This document shows positions 1 to 4,475 of a stretch of 5,860 nucleotides of DNA, one piece after another. The position numbers were made by a program, and so were the translations under genes. Every line of letters starts with the position of its first letter. Position 1 is the first letter of the stretch. The notes below the pieces were generated by a model, which made no database searches, was not told the DNA's origin, and was given only the letters and a program-made list of their open reading frames with translations. Source of the DNA: Candidatus Bipolaricaulis sp. (GTDB lineage Bacteria > Bipolaricaulota > Bipolaricaulia > Bipolaricaulales > Bipolaricaulaceae); contig JAGUVP010000273.1 in the NCBI GenBank assembly GCA_020062805.1, positions 1-5,860 of the forward strand, written 5' to 3'.

Positions 1-305
1 TGCCGAGGCTTCTCGACGTGGGGCAGTGCAACGACGCCTACGCCGCGATCCGCCTGGCGGGGGCGCTGGCCGAGGCCGCGGGGTGCGGGCTGAACGACCT
101 GCCTCTGTCGCTCATCCTGTCGTGGTACGAGCAGAAGGCGGTGGCGATCCTGCTCACCCTCCTCCACCTCGGGTTGCGCGGAATACGGTTGGGCCCGAGC
201 CTGCCCGCGTTCCTCACCCCGGAGGTGCTGAAGGTCCTCGGTGAGGCGTTCGACCTCATGCCTATCCGGTCCCCCAAGGAAGACCTGGCCACGATCCTGG
301 GCTAG
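1..305 (+). CDS. hcp: Hybrid cluster protein / hydroxylamine reductase, C-terminal part (5' truncated by window)
   Basis: The gene enters from the left edge, with its first whole codon at position 3, and ends at TAG 303-305. Hcp proteins carry a 4Fe-4S or 2Fe-2S cluster plus a hybrid Fe-S-O cluster. They reduce hydroxylamine in vitro and act as NO reductases or in nitrosative stress in the cytoplasm. The visible part reads [11 protein letters not shown], then [19 protein letters not shown], then [16 protein letters not shown]. The Cys of GQCND and the Glu of EQK, 34 residues later, match the spacing of the last cysteine and glutamate ligands of the hybrid cluster; the Lys two residues after that Glu is also conserved in the family. 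The ending is of normal family length, so only the N-terminal part is missing. No clear Rho-independent terminator follows. It is the only core-metabolism gene here and marks the left border of the accessory region. Confidence 0.93.
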   Translation, partial: PRLLDVGQCNDAYAAIRLAGALAEAAGCGLNDLPLSLILSWYEQKAVAILLTLLHLGLRGIRLGPSLPAFLTPEVLKVLGEAFDLMPIRSPKEDLATILG

Positions 306-359
306 GAAGCTGTGTAGGAATCCGGGTCCTGGGCTTCTATCGGCACGGCGGAATGCGCT

Positions 360-394
360 CTCACCCCAACCCTCTCCCGCCCGGGGGAGAGGGA
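360..394. repeat. Palindromic intergenic repeat, copy 1
   Basis: The unit starts CTCACCCCAACCCTCT. It contains a perfect 9-bp inverted repeat, CCCTCTCCC (370-378) and GGGAGAGGG (385-393), around a 6-base centre. The first 16 bases are repeated exactly at 420-435, 60 bp downstream. This kind of C/T-rich arm followed by a G/A-rich arm is a common dispersed intergenic repeat in high-GC environmental bacteria. It could form an RNA hairpin at the end of the hcp transcript, but no U-run follows it. Confidence 0.75.
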
Positions 395-419
395 GAAGCA
401 GGGATGCGGACATGGTTAC

Positions 420-453
420 CTCACCCCAACCCTCTTGGGCGCAGGGGAGAGGG
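420..453. repeat. Palindromic intergenic repeat, copy 2
   Basis: The first 16 bases are identical to copy 1 (CTCACCCCAACCCTCT). It closes with GGGGAGAGGG, so CCCTCT (430-435) can pair with AGAGGG (448-453). The inner part of the left arm has diverged (TTGGGC in place of CCCGCC), which leaves a shorter stem than in copy 1. The tandem arrangement, with an exact 60-bp offset, suggests local duplication or adjacent insertion of the same element. Confidence 0.72.
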
Positions 454-645
454 GGGCGCGCATGTTGAAGCACCTCTGTAGGGGAGATCCCTACCCAACC
501 ATCGTTGGATGTCGGCGGCGGTGAACCTGACGCAGGCCCCTGGGCGGCGGAGCCCCTACGGGCTGCCGTCCACGGTGGGCGGACCACGGGATTGTCCTTT
601 GCCTGTGCGAGGTCCCCGTCCGATCTGAGGCGATGTGCGACGAAG

Positions 646-674
646 TTGACAATGTACACCCTCGGGCCTAGACT
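646..674 (+). promoter_or_regulatory. Sigma70-type promoter of the RHH antitoxin / RelE-like toxin operon
   Basis: A perfect -35 box TTGACA (646-651) is followed by a 17-bp spacer and the -10 box TAGACT (669-674). A start of transcription near 681 would give a leader of about 15 nt that contains the Shine-Dalgarno sequence GGGAGG (683-688) ahead of ATG 696. A small palindrome, TGTACA (653-658), lies just inside the spacer. It is a possible operator half for autoregulation by the ribbon-helix-helix antitoxin, but that is inference. Confidence 0.7.
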
Positions 675-695
675 GACCCCTCGGGAGGTGGACGG

Positions 696-917
696 ATGCT
701 TGACGTGACGGTAGCCGCGAAGATCCCGCCCGATCTCAAGGAGCAGCTGGAGGCGATCGCCGAGCTTGAGCGGCGGACCATCAGCTCCGTTGTGCGCTTG
801 GCGTTGGAGAACTACGTTCAGCAGCACGGTGCCATCCATCCGCGGTTCCATGCCGACATCCTGGAGGCCCTGGAGGGGGTCGGCCGGGGAGAGGCTGAGC
901 CCTACGTCCGGGGCTGA
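696..917 (+). CDS. Ribbon-helix-helix (CopG/Arc-type) antitoxin
   Basis: A 73-residue protein. The N-terminal strand reads DVTVAAKIPPDLKEQLEAIA and leads into the helix-turn-helix-like part RRTISSVVRLALENYVQQ, the usual pattern of a dimeric ribbon-helix-helix DNA-binding domain over residues 3-45. The remaining 28 residues, acidic toward the end, would be the toxin-binding tail. The ATG start has a good Shine-Dalgarno sequence (683-688) and sits behind a strong promoter. The toxin gene starts 12 bp after the stop codon. By family precedent it neutralises the toxin and represses its own operon. The subfamily is not identified. Confidence 0.8.
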   Translation: MLDVTVAAKIPPDLKEQLEAIAELERRTISSVVRLALENYVQQHGAIHPRFHADILEALEGVGRGEAEPYVRG

Positions 918-929
918 GCAGGAGAGCAT

Positions 930-1226
930 GTGGCTCCAGTGCCCGCTGCTTATCCCAAGTTCAACCGCATCAAGAAGAAGCTGCCCGAGCCGTTGCGGCG
1001 CGAGGTTGACCGCCAGGTAGAGATCATCTGCGAGCAGCCAGCCGTGGGCGAGCCCAAGGTCGGCGACCTCAAGGGCGTCCGGGTGCAGAAGTTCTCGTAC
1101 CTGGGCCAGGTCTACCTGCTTGCGTACCTGGTGGACGAAGAGAAGGGAACCGCCTACCTGCTGGCGATCGGGGGCCACGAGAACTTCTACCGCGATCTGA
1201 AGAGCTATCTCAGACGAAGCGGCTGA
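930..1226 (+). CDS. RelE/ParE-superfamily toxin
   Basis: A 98-residue basic protein starting at GTG 930, with Shine-Dalgarno AGGAG (920-924). An ATG at 928 is in another frame and is not used. The pattern is two N-terminal helices (FNRIKKKLPEPLRREVDRQVEIICEQ), then GEPKVGDLKGVRVQKFSYLGQVYLLAYLVD, then YLLAIGGHENFYRDLKSYL. The LKG-VxKF-xLAY-x-L-x-GHENFYRDLK series is typical of RelE/ParE-fold toxins paired with small RHH antitoxins. Members cleave ribosome-bound mRNA or poison gyrase; the sequence does not say which. It is the distal gene of a two-gene operon and its length is normal for the family. Confidence 0.82.
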   Translation: MAPVPAAYPKFNRIKKKLPEPLRREVDRQVEIICEQPAVGEPKVGDLKGVRVQKFSYLGQVYLLAYLVDEEKGTAYLLAIGGHENFYRDLKSYLRRSG

Positions 1227-1247
1227 AGACGGTACAGCGGACCAGGG

Positions 1248-1284
1248 TACACTCAGCGGGCAGGGTGCTGTGGTCGTAAGGAGG
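1248..1284 (+). promoter_or_regulatory. Probable -10 box and strong ribosome binding site of hicBA
   Basis: TACACT at 1248-1253 resembles a -10 box. The -35 region is poor: the best match is TGAAGA at 1224-1229, in the end of the upstream toxin gene. The Shine-Dalgarno sequence AAGGAGG (1278-1284) is close to perfect and sits 5 bases before ATG 1290. hicBA may therefore have its own weak promoter as well as read-through from the operon before it. Confidence 0.4.
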
Positions 1285-1289
1285 GAGCG

Positions 1290-1505
1290 ATGAAGCACGA
1301 GTTCACCGCAGTATTTGAGCGCGACGGAGACTGGTTCATCGCCTACTGCCCCGAGATCCCGGGGGCCAACGGGCAGGGACAGACGAAGGAAGAAGCCCGT
1401 CAGAGCTTGGCCGAGGCGATTGCCCTAATCCTCGAGGACCGCAGAGAGGACGGGTTGCGAGGAGTCCCGGCCGACGCGGAGTTCGAGACGGTCACAATCG
1501 AGTGA
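1290..1505 (+). CDS. hicB: HicB-family antitoxin (short form)
   Basis: A 71-residue protein: FTAVFERDGDWFIAYCPEIPGANGQGQTKEEARQSLAEAIALILEDR. The pattern D-G-W-F-A-CPE-PG-x-GxT-EA-L-A is diagnostic of the HicB RNase H-like fold that blocks HicA. The protein stops soon after this domain (residues 1-50 plus an acidic tail), so it lacks the C-terminal HTH or RHH DNA-binding domain of longer HicB proteins; short forms are common. It precedes hicA, the reverse of the E. coli hicAB order, and its TGA overlaps the GTG start of hicA by four bases, which points to translational coupling. Confidence 0.9.
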   Translation: MKHEFTAVFERDGDWFIAYCPEIPGANGQGQTKEEARQSLAEAIALILEDRREDGLRGVPADAEFETVTIE

Positions 1506-1693
1506 AGCGCGCTGTTCTGCTGCGGCATCTCCGCCAGCACGGGTGCCATCTCAAGCGAGAAGGGCGTTCCCATTCCCTGTGGACCAACCCCCGGACGGGG
1601 GAGGTCGAGGCTGTGCCTCGCCACAGCGAGATACCCGATAGGCTAGCCCAGAAGATCCGCCGTCGTCTGTCCGTTTCGAGCCCAGGGCGGTAG
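1502..1693 (+). CDS. hicA: HicA-family toxin (mRNA interferase)
   Basis: A 63-residue basic protein with a GTG start inside the hicB stop (GTGA overlap). It reads LLRHLRQHGCHLKREGRSHSLWTNP, then AVPRHSEIPDRLAQKIRRRL. This is the dsRBD-like HicA fold, with the catalytic histidine expected at His24 in the GRSHS segment and the conserved PRHSEI loop. HicA toxins cleave mRNA and tmRNA; HicB binds and inhibits them. The toxin looks intact. Its 3' end is followed by 60 bp of apparently non-coding DNA and then the third palindromic repeat. Confidence 0.88.
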   Translation: MKRAVLLRHLRQHGCHLKREGRSHSLWTNPRTGEVEAVPRHSEIPDRLAQKIRRRLSVSSPGR

Positions 1694-1753
1694 CGGTCTG
1701 AGCGAGGCTGGCCTAGACGGATGTGGGCAAAGTGCGATCGCGCCAGGCTTCCG

Positions 1754-1776
1754 TCCCTCTCCCCCGCGTGGGAGAG
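1754..1776 (-). repeat. Palindromic intergenic repeat, copy 3 (opposite orientation, within hepT remnant)
   Basis: Read on the minus strand the element is CTCTCCC-acgcgg-GGGAGAGGGA. It matches the inner part of copy 1 (373-394) except in the central few bases. CTCTCCC at 1757-1763 pairs with GGGAGAG at 1770-1776. It lies exactly where the HepT-like reading frame loses family character, so it may have inserted into that gene or marks a deletion joint. Confidence 0.6.
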
Positions 1777-1848
1777 CTCCTCCAGCCGCCGAATGGCCCC
1801 CGTGAGTTCGCCCAGAAGCCTGCGAACGCGCGTCTCATTACGCTCCAA
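1777..1848 (-). pseudogene. Probable hepT (HEPN-domain toxin) 5' remnant
   Basis: On the minus strand a TTG at 1848-1846 opens a frame overlapping the mntA stop by 11 bases. It gives (M)ERNETRVRRLLGELTGAI, then RRLEEL. This resembles the first helix of HepT/DUF86 proteins, which are usually encoded right next to an MNT nucleotidyltransferase. After about 26 codons the frame runs into the palindromic repeat (copy 3), and what follows no longer looks like HepT. The catalytic R-x4-6-H motif of HEPN RNases is absent. I infer a truncated, inactive toxin gene. The match is short, so chance similarity remains possible; the position and overlap are the main support. Confidence 0.42.
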
Positions 1849-2290
1849 GGCCCAGCACCTCCCGCAGCTGCTCCCGCCGAAATGGGGCGAAGTCGAGGTA
1901 CCGGGAGATCGTTGCGGCTTCGAAGTCAGCCCTGAGGTCATCGTTCGCGACGAACACCGGCGTTCCATGCTTGATAACCTCGTACCGGAACGAGAGCGGT
2001 GCCCGGTTGAGAATCCTCACGTCCAGCGGGGCCGCCAGGCCCGCCCCGCGTAGGGCCTCCTCAAGCCCGGACTCAAGCATGACTTCGTAGGACAAGAGGG
2101 ACCCCGACAGCGCGGACTCGCTCACGTACACGGCGATGTCGAGATCCCGAAAGGGACGCCGTTCGGCATACGAGCCGTGCACGTAGGCGACGAGGATCTC
2201 CTTGCGTGCCGCAAGGGCCTGCGCCAGCGCGTCCACAACCCGTTTGTGAGTGGCGTCGTCCAGAGGTGGTCTCGGCCGGGTGTGTCGCAT
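1838..2290 (-). CDS. MNT-family nucleotidyltransferase (MntA-like antitoxin)
   Basis: A 150-residue protein starting at ATG 2290-2288. That start has a strong Shine-Dalgarno sequence on the minus strand (AAGGGGGG, about 5 bases upstream); an in-frame ATG 15 codons earlier lacks such support. The nucleotidyltransferase core is at residues 34-56: VAYVHGSYAERRPFRDLDIA, with GS (39-40), Asp49 and Asp51. A third acidic residue is probable at Asp90 (APLDVRILN). MntA enzymes neutralise HepT by adding AMP to a tyrosine near its active site. The expected partner is the remnant just downstream (1777-1848), so this antitoxin may now be orphaned. The C-terminal FAPFRREQLREVLGLG is family-like. It lies 145 bp downstream of vapC on the same strand. 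Confidence 0.8.
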   Translation of the reverse strand: MRHTRPRPPLDDATHKRVVDALAQALAARKEILVAYVHGSYAERRPFRDLDIAVYVSESALSGSLLSYEVMLESGLEEALRGAGLAAPLDVRILNRAPLSFRYEVIKHGTPVFVANDDLRADFEAATISRYLDFAPFRREQLREVLGLGA

Positions 2291-2435
2291 CGTGTCCCCC
2301 CTTCGCCTGCATTCTACACAACAGGCGTGGTCCACGGCCCATCGGAGGGAAGCAGCCTCATGGCGTGCTCGATCTCGGGCGGGGCGGGGGCGCGATCCGG
2401 GCCACCCTGTCTGGTGTCCTGCTTAGGCTGACCGC

Positions 2436-2909
2436 CTACAGCCTGGCATCGGCAAGGTTCCCCAGGAAGACGAGGTGCGGGAGCTTCCGCCCGAGCGTGG
2501 CGCACAGCTTGGCGTCGCCGGTGACGAACCGTGCCTTCAACCGCTCCGCCAACGCGAGGTACGCGGCATCGTAGGCGCTGCAACTGTGCTGCTTGGTGAT
2601 CTCGAGGATGCGGCCTTCCAGGCTCTGCACGCTGTGTTCTTCAAGGTGCAGCGACGCCAGGGCGGCCAGGATCTCCTCGGCATCCTCGCGGGCGAGCTTC
2701 GGTCCAGGCTTCAGCCCACGCACGCAGCGAGAGAGCGCGTTCAGGATCTCGTACCGTGCCAGGCTCGGCACCACGAGGCGGATCTCTCCCGCCGCAACCC
2801 GGGCGAGGAGGGACAGGGCGTGAGTCTTGTAGGGTTCTGCGGGAAGGTAGAACGCGAGAAGGACGCTCGCATCCACCACGAGCGGGACCGGCCCCTTGGC
2901 CCCCGTCAT
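2436..2909 (-). CDS. VapC-like PIN-domain ribonuclease toxin
   Basis: A 157-residue protein with all the acidic PIN residues in place: Asp13 (PLVVDASVLLAF), Glu54 (ARYEILNAL), Asp114 (SAYDAAYLALAE) and Asp132 (FVTGDAKL). The length is normal for VapC. PIN toxins are Mg2+-dependent endoribonucleases that often cut tRNA or rRNA. The ATG overlaps the TGA of the antitoxin by four bases (ATGA), and there is no clear Shine-Dalgarno sequence, so translation is probably coupled. The antitoxin is of the Phd/YefM type rather than the AbrB type, a common pairing. The toxin appears intact. Confidence 0.9.
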   Translation of the reverse strand: MTGAKGPVPLVVDASVLLAFYLPAEPYKTHALSLLARVAAGEIRLVVPSLARYEILNALSRCVRGLKPGPKLAREDAEEILAALASLHLEEHSVQSLEGRILEITKQHSCSAYDAAYLALAERLKARFVTGDAKLCATLGRKLPHLVFLGNLADARL

Positions 2910-3184
2910 GCCGCGCGTTCGTCCAGCTCGGCCCGCGACGCCTTCACAAGCGCTTTGAGATCGAGCTCCAGGGGTGCAAACTTCTGCGACAGGCGCAGAG
3001 CCTCGAAGTACCCCTGCAGGCGCTCATAGCGCTCGTACTCGGCAGGTGACAGAAGCGCCCCGGCCAGCTCTCCCTTCCGCTCGTTGAAGATGAGGATGGG
3101 GGAACGTGCTTCTGCGGCCTCCTTGAGGAGCCGGCTGAGGTCCTTCTTCCCCTCCGCCACCGATACCCGAGTGGTGGTTCGCAT
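2906..3184 (-). CDS. Phd/YefM-family (VapB-type) antitoxin
   Basis: A 92-residue protein: MRTTTRVSVAEGKKDLSRLL, then EARSPILIFNERKGELAGALLSPAEYERYERL. The N-terminal Phd/YefM fold binds DNA as a dimer. The C-terminal part (residues 55-92, rich in Leu, Ala and charged residues) would wrap the PIN toxin. The start is set at ATG 3184-3182, where family similarity begins. Upstream codons in the same frame pass through the promoter and look non-coding. No Shine-Dalgarno sequence precedes it; the promoter geometry implies a nearly leaderless mRNA. It overlaps vapC by four bases. Confidence 0.86.
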   Translation of the reverse strand: MRTTTRVSVAEGKKDLSRLLKEAAEARSPILIFNERKGELAGALLSPAEYERYERLQGYFEALRLSQKFAPLELDLKALVKASRAELDERAA

Positions 3185-3185
3185 G

Positions 3186-3222
3186 ATAGTCACATTATAT
3201 GACCATCTGTCTAGTCTTCCAA
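3186..3222 (-). promoter_or_regulatory. vapBC-type promoter with operator centred on the -10 box
   Basis: On the minus strand there is a perfect -10 box TATAAT (3199-3194) and a -35 box TTGGAA (3222-3217), 17 bp apart. Transcription would start about 3187, only about three bases before the ATG, so the mRNA is probably leaderless. An inverted repeat flanks the -10 box: ATAGTCA (3186-3192) and TGACCAT (3200-3206) on the plus strand, with one mismatch. This is a natural operator for the antitoxin or the TA complex, which would block the -10 box directly. Confidence 0.62.
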
Positions 3223-3257
3223 GCGGCGGCCCCGTTGCACGCAGGTGGGTGTTGGGG

Positions 3258-3282
3258 TCCGTGGCTGACCAGTGGCCACGGA
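3258..3282. repeat. Inverted repeat in the vapB-antitoxin intergenic spacer
   Basis: TCCGTGG (3258-3264) and CCACGGA (3276-3282) form a perfect 7-bp stem around an 11-base loop. It lies in the roughly 200-bp spacer between the divergently transcribed vapB-like gene and the orphan antitoxin. There is no T-run. Further along the spacer is GGTCTGACCCC (3327-3337). No gene was seen in this spacer. Confidence 0.4.
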
Positions 3283-3385
3283 TTACGCGCCCTCGGCCAG
3301 TATCCGACCGCAACCCTAAGAATGAAGGTCTGACCCCGGCGTAGCAGAGCGACTCAGGCGGTACAATGGCGGCGGAGGTGAAAGG

Positions 3386-3640
3386 ATGGCGATCAAGCTG
3401 CTGGAGCAAGCGTTCACCGAGGCAGCCAAGCTACCCGAAGACGACCAGCGAGCCCTCGTCGAGTGCACCTTAGAGGAGCTCCAATCGGAGCGTCGGTGGC
3501 AGGAGACCTTCGCCGCATCTCGGTGCGAACTGGGCTGCCTGGCCGAAGAGGCGCAAGCCGAGCTCCACGCAGGGAAGACAAGACCGCTGGGATTCGCGAG
3601 AGGCAAGCCTTGCCTCCCTGGTGGCCTGTACCATGGCTGA
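3386..3640 (+). CDS. Orphan RelB-like / addiction-module antitoxin, C-terminus altered
   Basis: An 84-residue protein with ATG 3386 behind GGAGGTG (3374-3380). Residues 1-68 (AIKLLEQAFTEAAKLPEDDQ, EELQSERRWQETFA, AEEAQAELHAGKTRPLG) match a widespread family of small helical antitoxins of RelE-type toxins, which normally end just after the G-(R/K)-T-x-PL motif. Here the frame runs on through RGKPCLPGGLYHG, a tail I do not recognise. No RelE-like toxin follows; the next gene is the restriction endonuclease. The toxin has probably been lost, with the joint near 3590-3640. Whether the protein is still expressed is unknown. Confidence 0.6.
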   Translation: MAIKLLEQAFTEAAKLPEDDQRALVECTLEELQSERRWQETFAASRCELGCLAEEAQAELHAGKTRPLGFARGKPCLPGGLYHG

Positions 3641-3660
3641 CACCAAGCAAGAATGGGAAC

Positions 3661-3731
3661 TTGACCCTTGCCTTTGGGCATCGTCATAAACAATGTTAGA
3701 CCATTTGAACGAGGGCGGGAAATCCTATACA
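3661..3731 (+). promoter_or_regulatory. Candidate promoters for the restriction-modification genes
   Basis: The DNA becomes visibly more A/T-rich before the endonuclease gene. One candidate is TTGACC (3661-3666) with CATAAA (3685-3690) at 18 bp. It would lie mostly outside the proposed cassette. A second is TTGAAC (3705-3710) with TATACA (3726-3731) at only 15 bp. It would lie inside the cassette and give a transcript starting close to the ATGs at 3734 and 3740. Both are imperfect. No good Shine-Dalgarno sequence precedes either ATG, which suits short-leader or leaderless translation. Confidence 0.3.
3683..3701 (+). other. attI-like or secondary integron recombination point, left edge of the RM cassette
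   Basis: GTTAGAC (3695-3701) fits the integron core consensus GTTRRRY, in which the integrase cuts after the G. Just before it is GTCATAAACAAT. GTC-a-TAA (3683-3689) can pair with TTA-GAC (3696-3701), giving an imperfect L/R core pair. This resembles the end of the class 1 integron attI site (TAAAACAAAGTTAGGC). There is no matching RYYYAAC within 150 bp upstream, so it is not a full attC. The endonuclease ATG lies 38 bp further on, which suits the short 5' leader usual in cassettes. No integrase gene is in the window, so a secondary-site insertion is equally possible. Confidence 0.42.
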
Positions 3732-3739
3732 CCATGCAC

Positions 3740-4471
3740 ATGAAACAAGACGACATACTGCGAGACCTCCCTGAACGCTCCGGCAGGGCTGTGGCCCATT
3801 ACTGGAAGACGCGGGCGGGACAGAGGGACAAGCAGAAGCAGACCGGGAAGGCTGACCAGGGCCTGCGCAGCGCAGTGACCGGCGGTGCACAGATGGATGG
3901 TTTCATCGACCTCTTCACGGAACTCATCACGGATTCCGGTGTTCCCGAGCCGTACGTCTTCAGGAAGAAGGCGGTCGAGCTTCCTGGATTCTTCCGTCCC
4001 ACCAAAGAATGGGACCTGCTTGTCGTACGTGAGGATACGCTTCTCGTTGCCCTCGAGGCAAAGTCACAGGTTGGCCCATCTTTCGGCAACAACTTTAACA
4101 ATCGGACCGAAGAAGCGATGGGAAGCGCCCTCGATCTATGGACTGCTTACCGGGAACGCGCCTATCTGACAAGTCCCCAGCCATTTCTGGGTTACTTCTT
4201 CATGCTGGAAGACTGCGAGGCATCCAACCGACCGGTCAAGGTGCAGGAGCCGCACTTCAAGGTGTTCCCGGAGTTCGTGGGTGCTTCGTATCTGCGCCGC
4301 TATGAACTCTTCTGTCGGAAGCTCGTGCTTGAGCGACACTACACGGCAGCGGCCTTCATTGCCGCGACGGCTGACGGTGGAATCCATGGACATTTTTCAA
4401 CACCAGCCGAAGACCTCTCTCTTGAACGCTTTGCCCGAGTCCTTGTGGCCCATCTGCGGGCGCTGGGGTAA
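3740..4471 (+). CDS. Type II restriction endonuclease, XhoI/PaeR7I family
   Basis: A 243-residue protein from ATG 3740 (245 from ATG 3734). XhoI and PaeR7I are about 246 residues, which argues against the longer frame beginning at 3668. Family blocks, numbered from ATG 3740, are SGRAVAHYWKTR (14-25), LRSAVTGGAQMDGF (42-55), ELPGFFRPTKEWDLLVV (80-96), ALEAKSQVGPSFGNNFNNRT (104-123), LDLWTAYRE (131-139) and PHFKVFPEFVGASY (171-184). The PD-(D/E)XK centre is Asp92 with Glu106-Ala-Lys108. By family, the expected target is CTCGAG, cut to 5' TCGA overhangs, but specificity is inferred. The methyltransferase starts four bases after the stop. The gene looks intact and its composition is less GC-rich than the TA genes. 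Confidence 0.92.
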   Translation: MKQDDILRDLPERSGRAVAHYWKTRAGQRDKQKQTGKADQGLRSAVTGGAQMDGFIDLFTELITDSGVPEPYVFRKKAVELPGFFRPTKEWDLLVVREDTLLVALEAKSQVGPSFGNNFNNRTEEAMGSALDLWTAYRERAYLTSPQPFLGYFFMLEDCEASNRPVKVQEPHFKVFPEFVGASYLRRYELFCRKLVLERHYTAAAFIAATADGGIHGHFSTPAEDLSLERFARVLVAHLRALG

Positions 4472-4475
4472 CCAC

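Larger units (their letters stand above)
306..645. other. Non-coding stretch between hcp and the first TA operon
   Basis: I see no credible gene in these roughly 340 bases. Open frames across it have no recognisable protein character. It holds two copies of a palindromic intergenic repeat (360-394 and 420-453). It also holds a GC-rich hairpin at 546-570, with arms 546-555 and 560-570, loop CTAC at 556-559, a bulged G565 and one G-T pair. A short inverted repeat, CCAAC-catc-GTTGG, lies at 495-508. None of these is followed by a T-run, so none looks like an intrinsic terminator. No known riboswitch or structured RNA family was recognised. Confidence 0.6.

Noticed and set aside
493..510. ACCCAAC followed by GTTGGAT, both fitting attC box consensus
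   Set aside because: The boxes are only four bases apart, with no room for L arms or a loop. It is a small inverted repeat, not an attC.
505..708. 67-codon open frame before the RHH antitoxin
   Set aside because: It runs through the promoter and ribosome binding site of the TA operon, has no recognisable protein features, and ends inside the antitoxin.
1492..1757. Continuation of the 158-codon minus-strand open frame through hicA
   Set aside because: Only its part upstream of the repeat resembles a protein family; the rest is antisense to hicA and the spacer.
2475..3029. Long plus-strand open frame across vapC and vapB
   Set aside because: It is the antisense shadow of two well-supported genes with intact motifs on the minus strand.
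3318..3341. GGTCTGACCCC in the vapB-antitoxin spacer as a REP or RAYT element end
   Set aside because: A similar string occurs near REP-type elements in some genomes, but there is one copy here and no paired stem, so it cannot be supported.
306..3694. Further attC sites between the TA modules
   Set aside because: I scanned for RYYYAAC followed by GTTRRRY within about 150 bp and found no pair other than 5384-5443. Single box matches at 959 and 4223 lie inside genes without partners.
3640..3701. GTTAGAC at 3695 as the R' end of a complete second attC
   Set aside because: No RYYYAAC box and no complementary arm lie within 150 bp upstream. Only an attI-like or secondary-site reading is tenable.
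4281..4475. Longer N-terminus for the methyltransferase
   Set aside because: This part overlaps the endonuclease gene in another frame and has no methylase character. The protein family starts at MTVHRLINGDS, with ATG 4476 four bases after the endonuclease stop.
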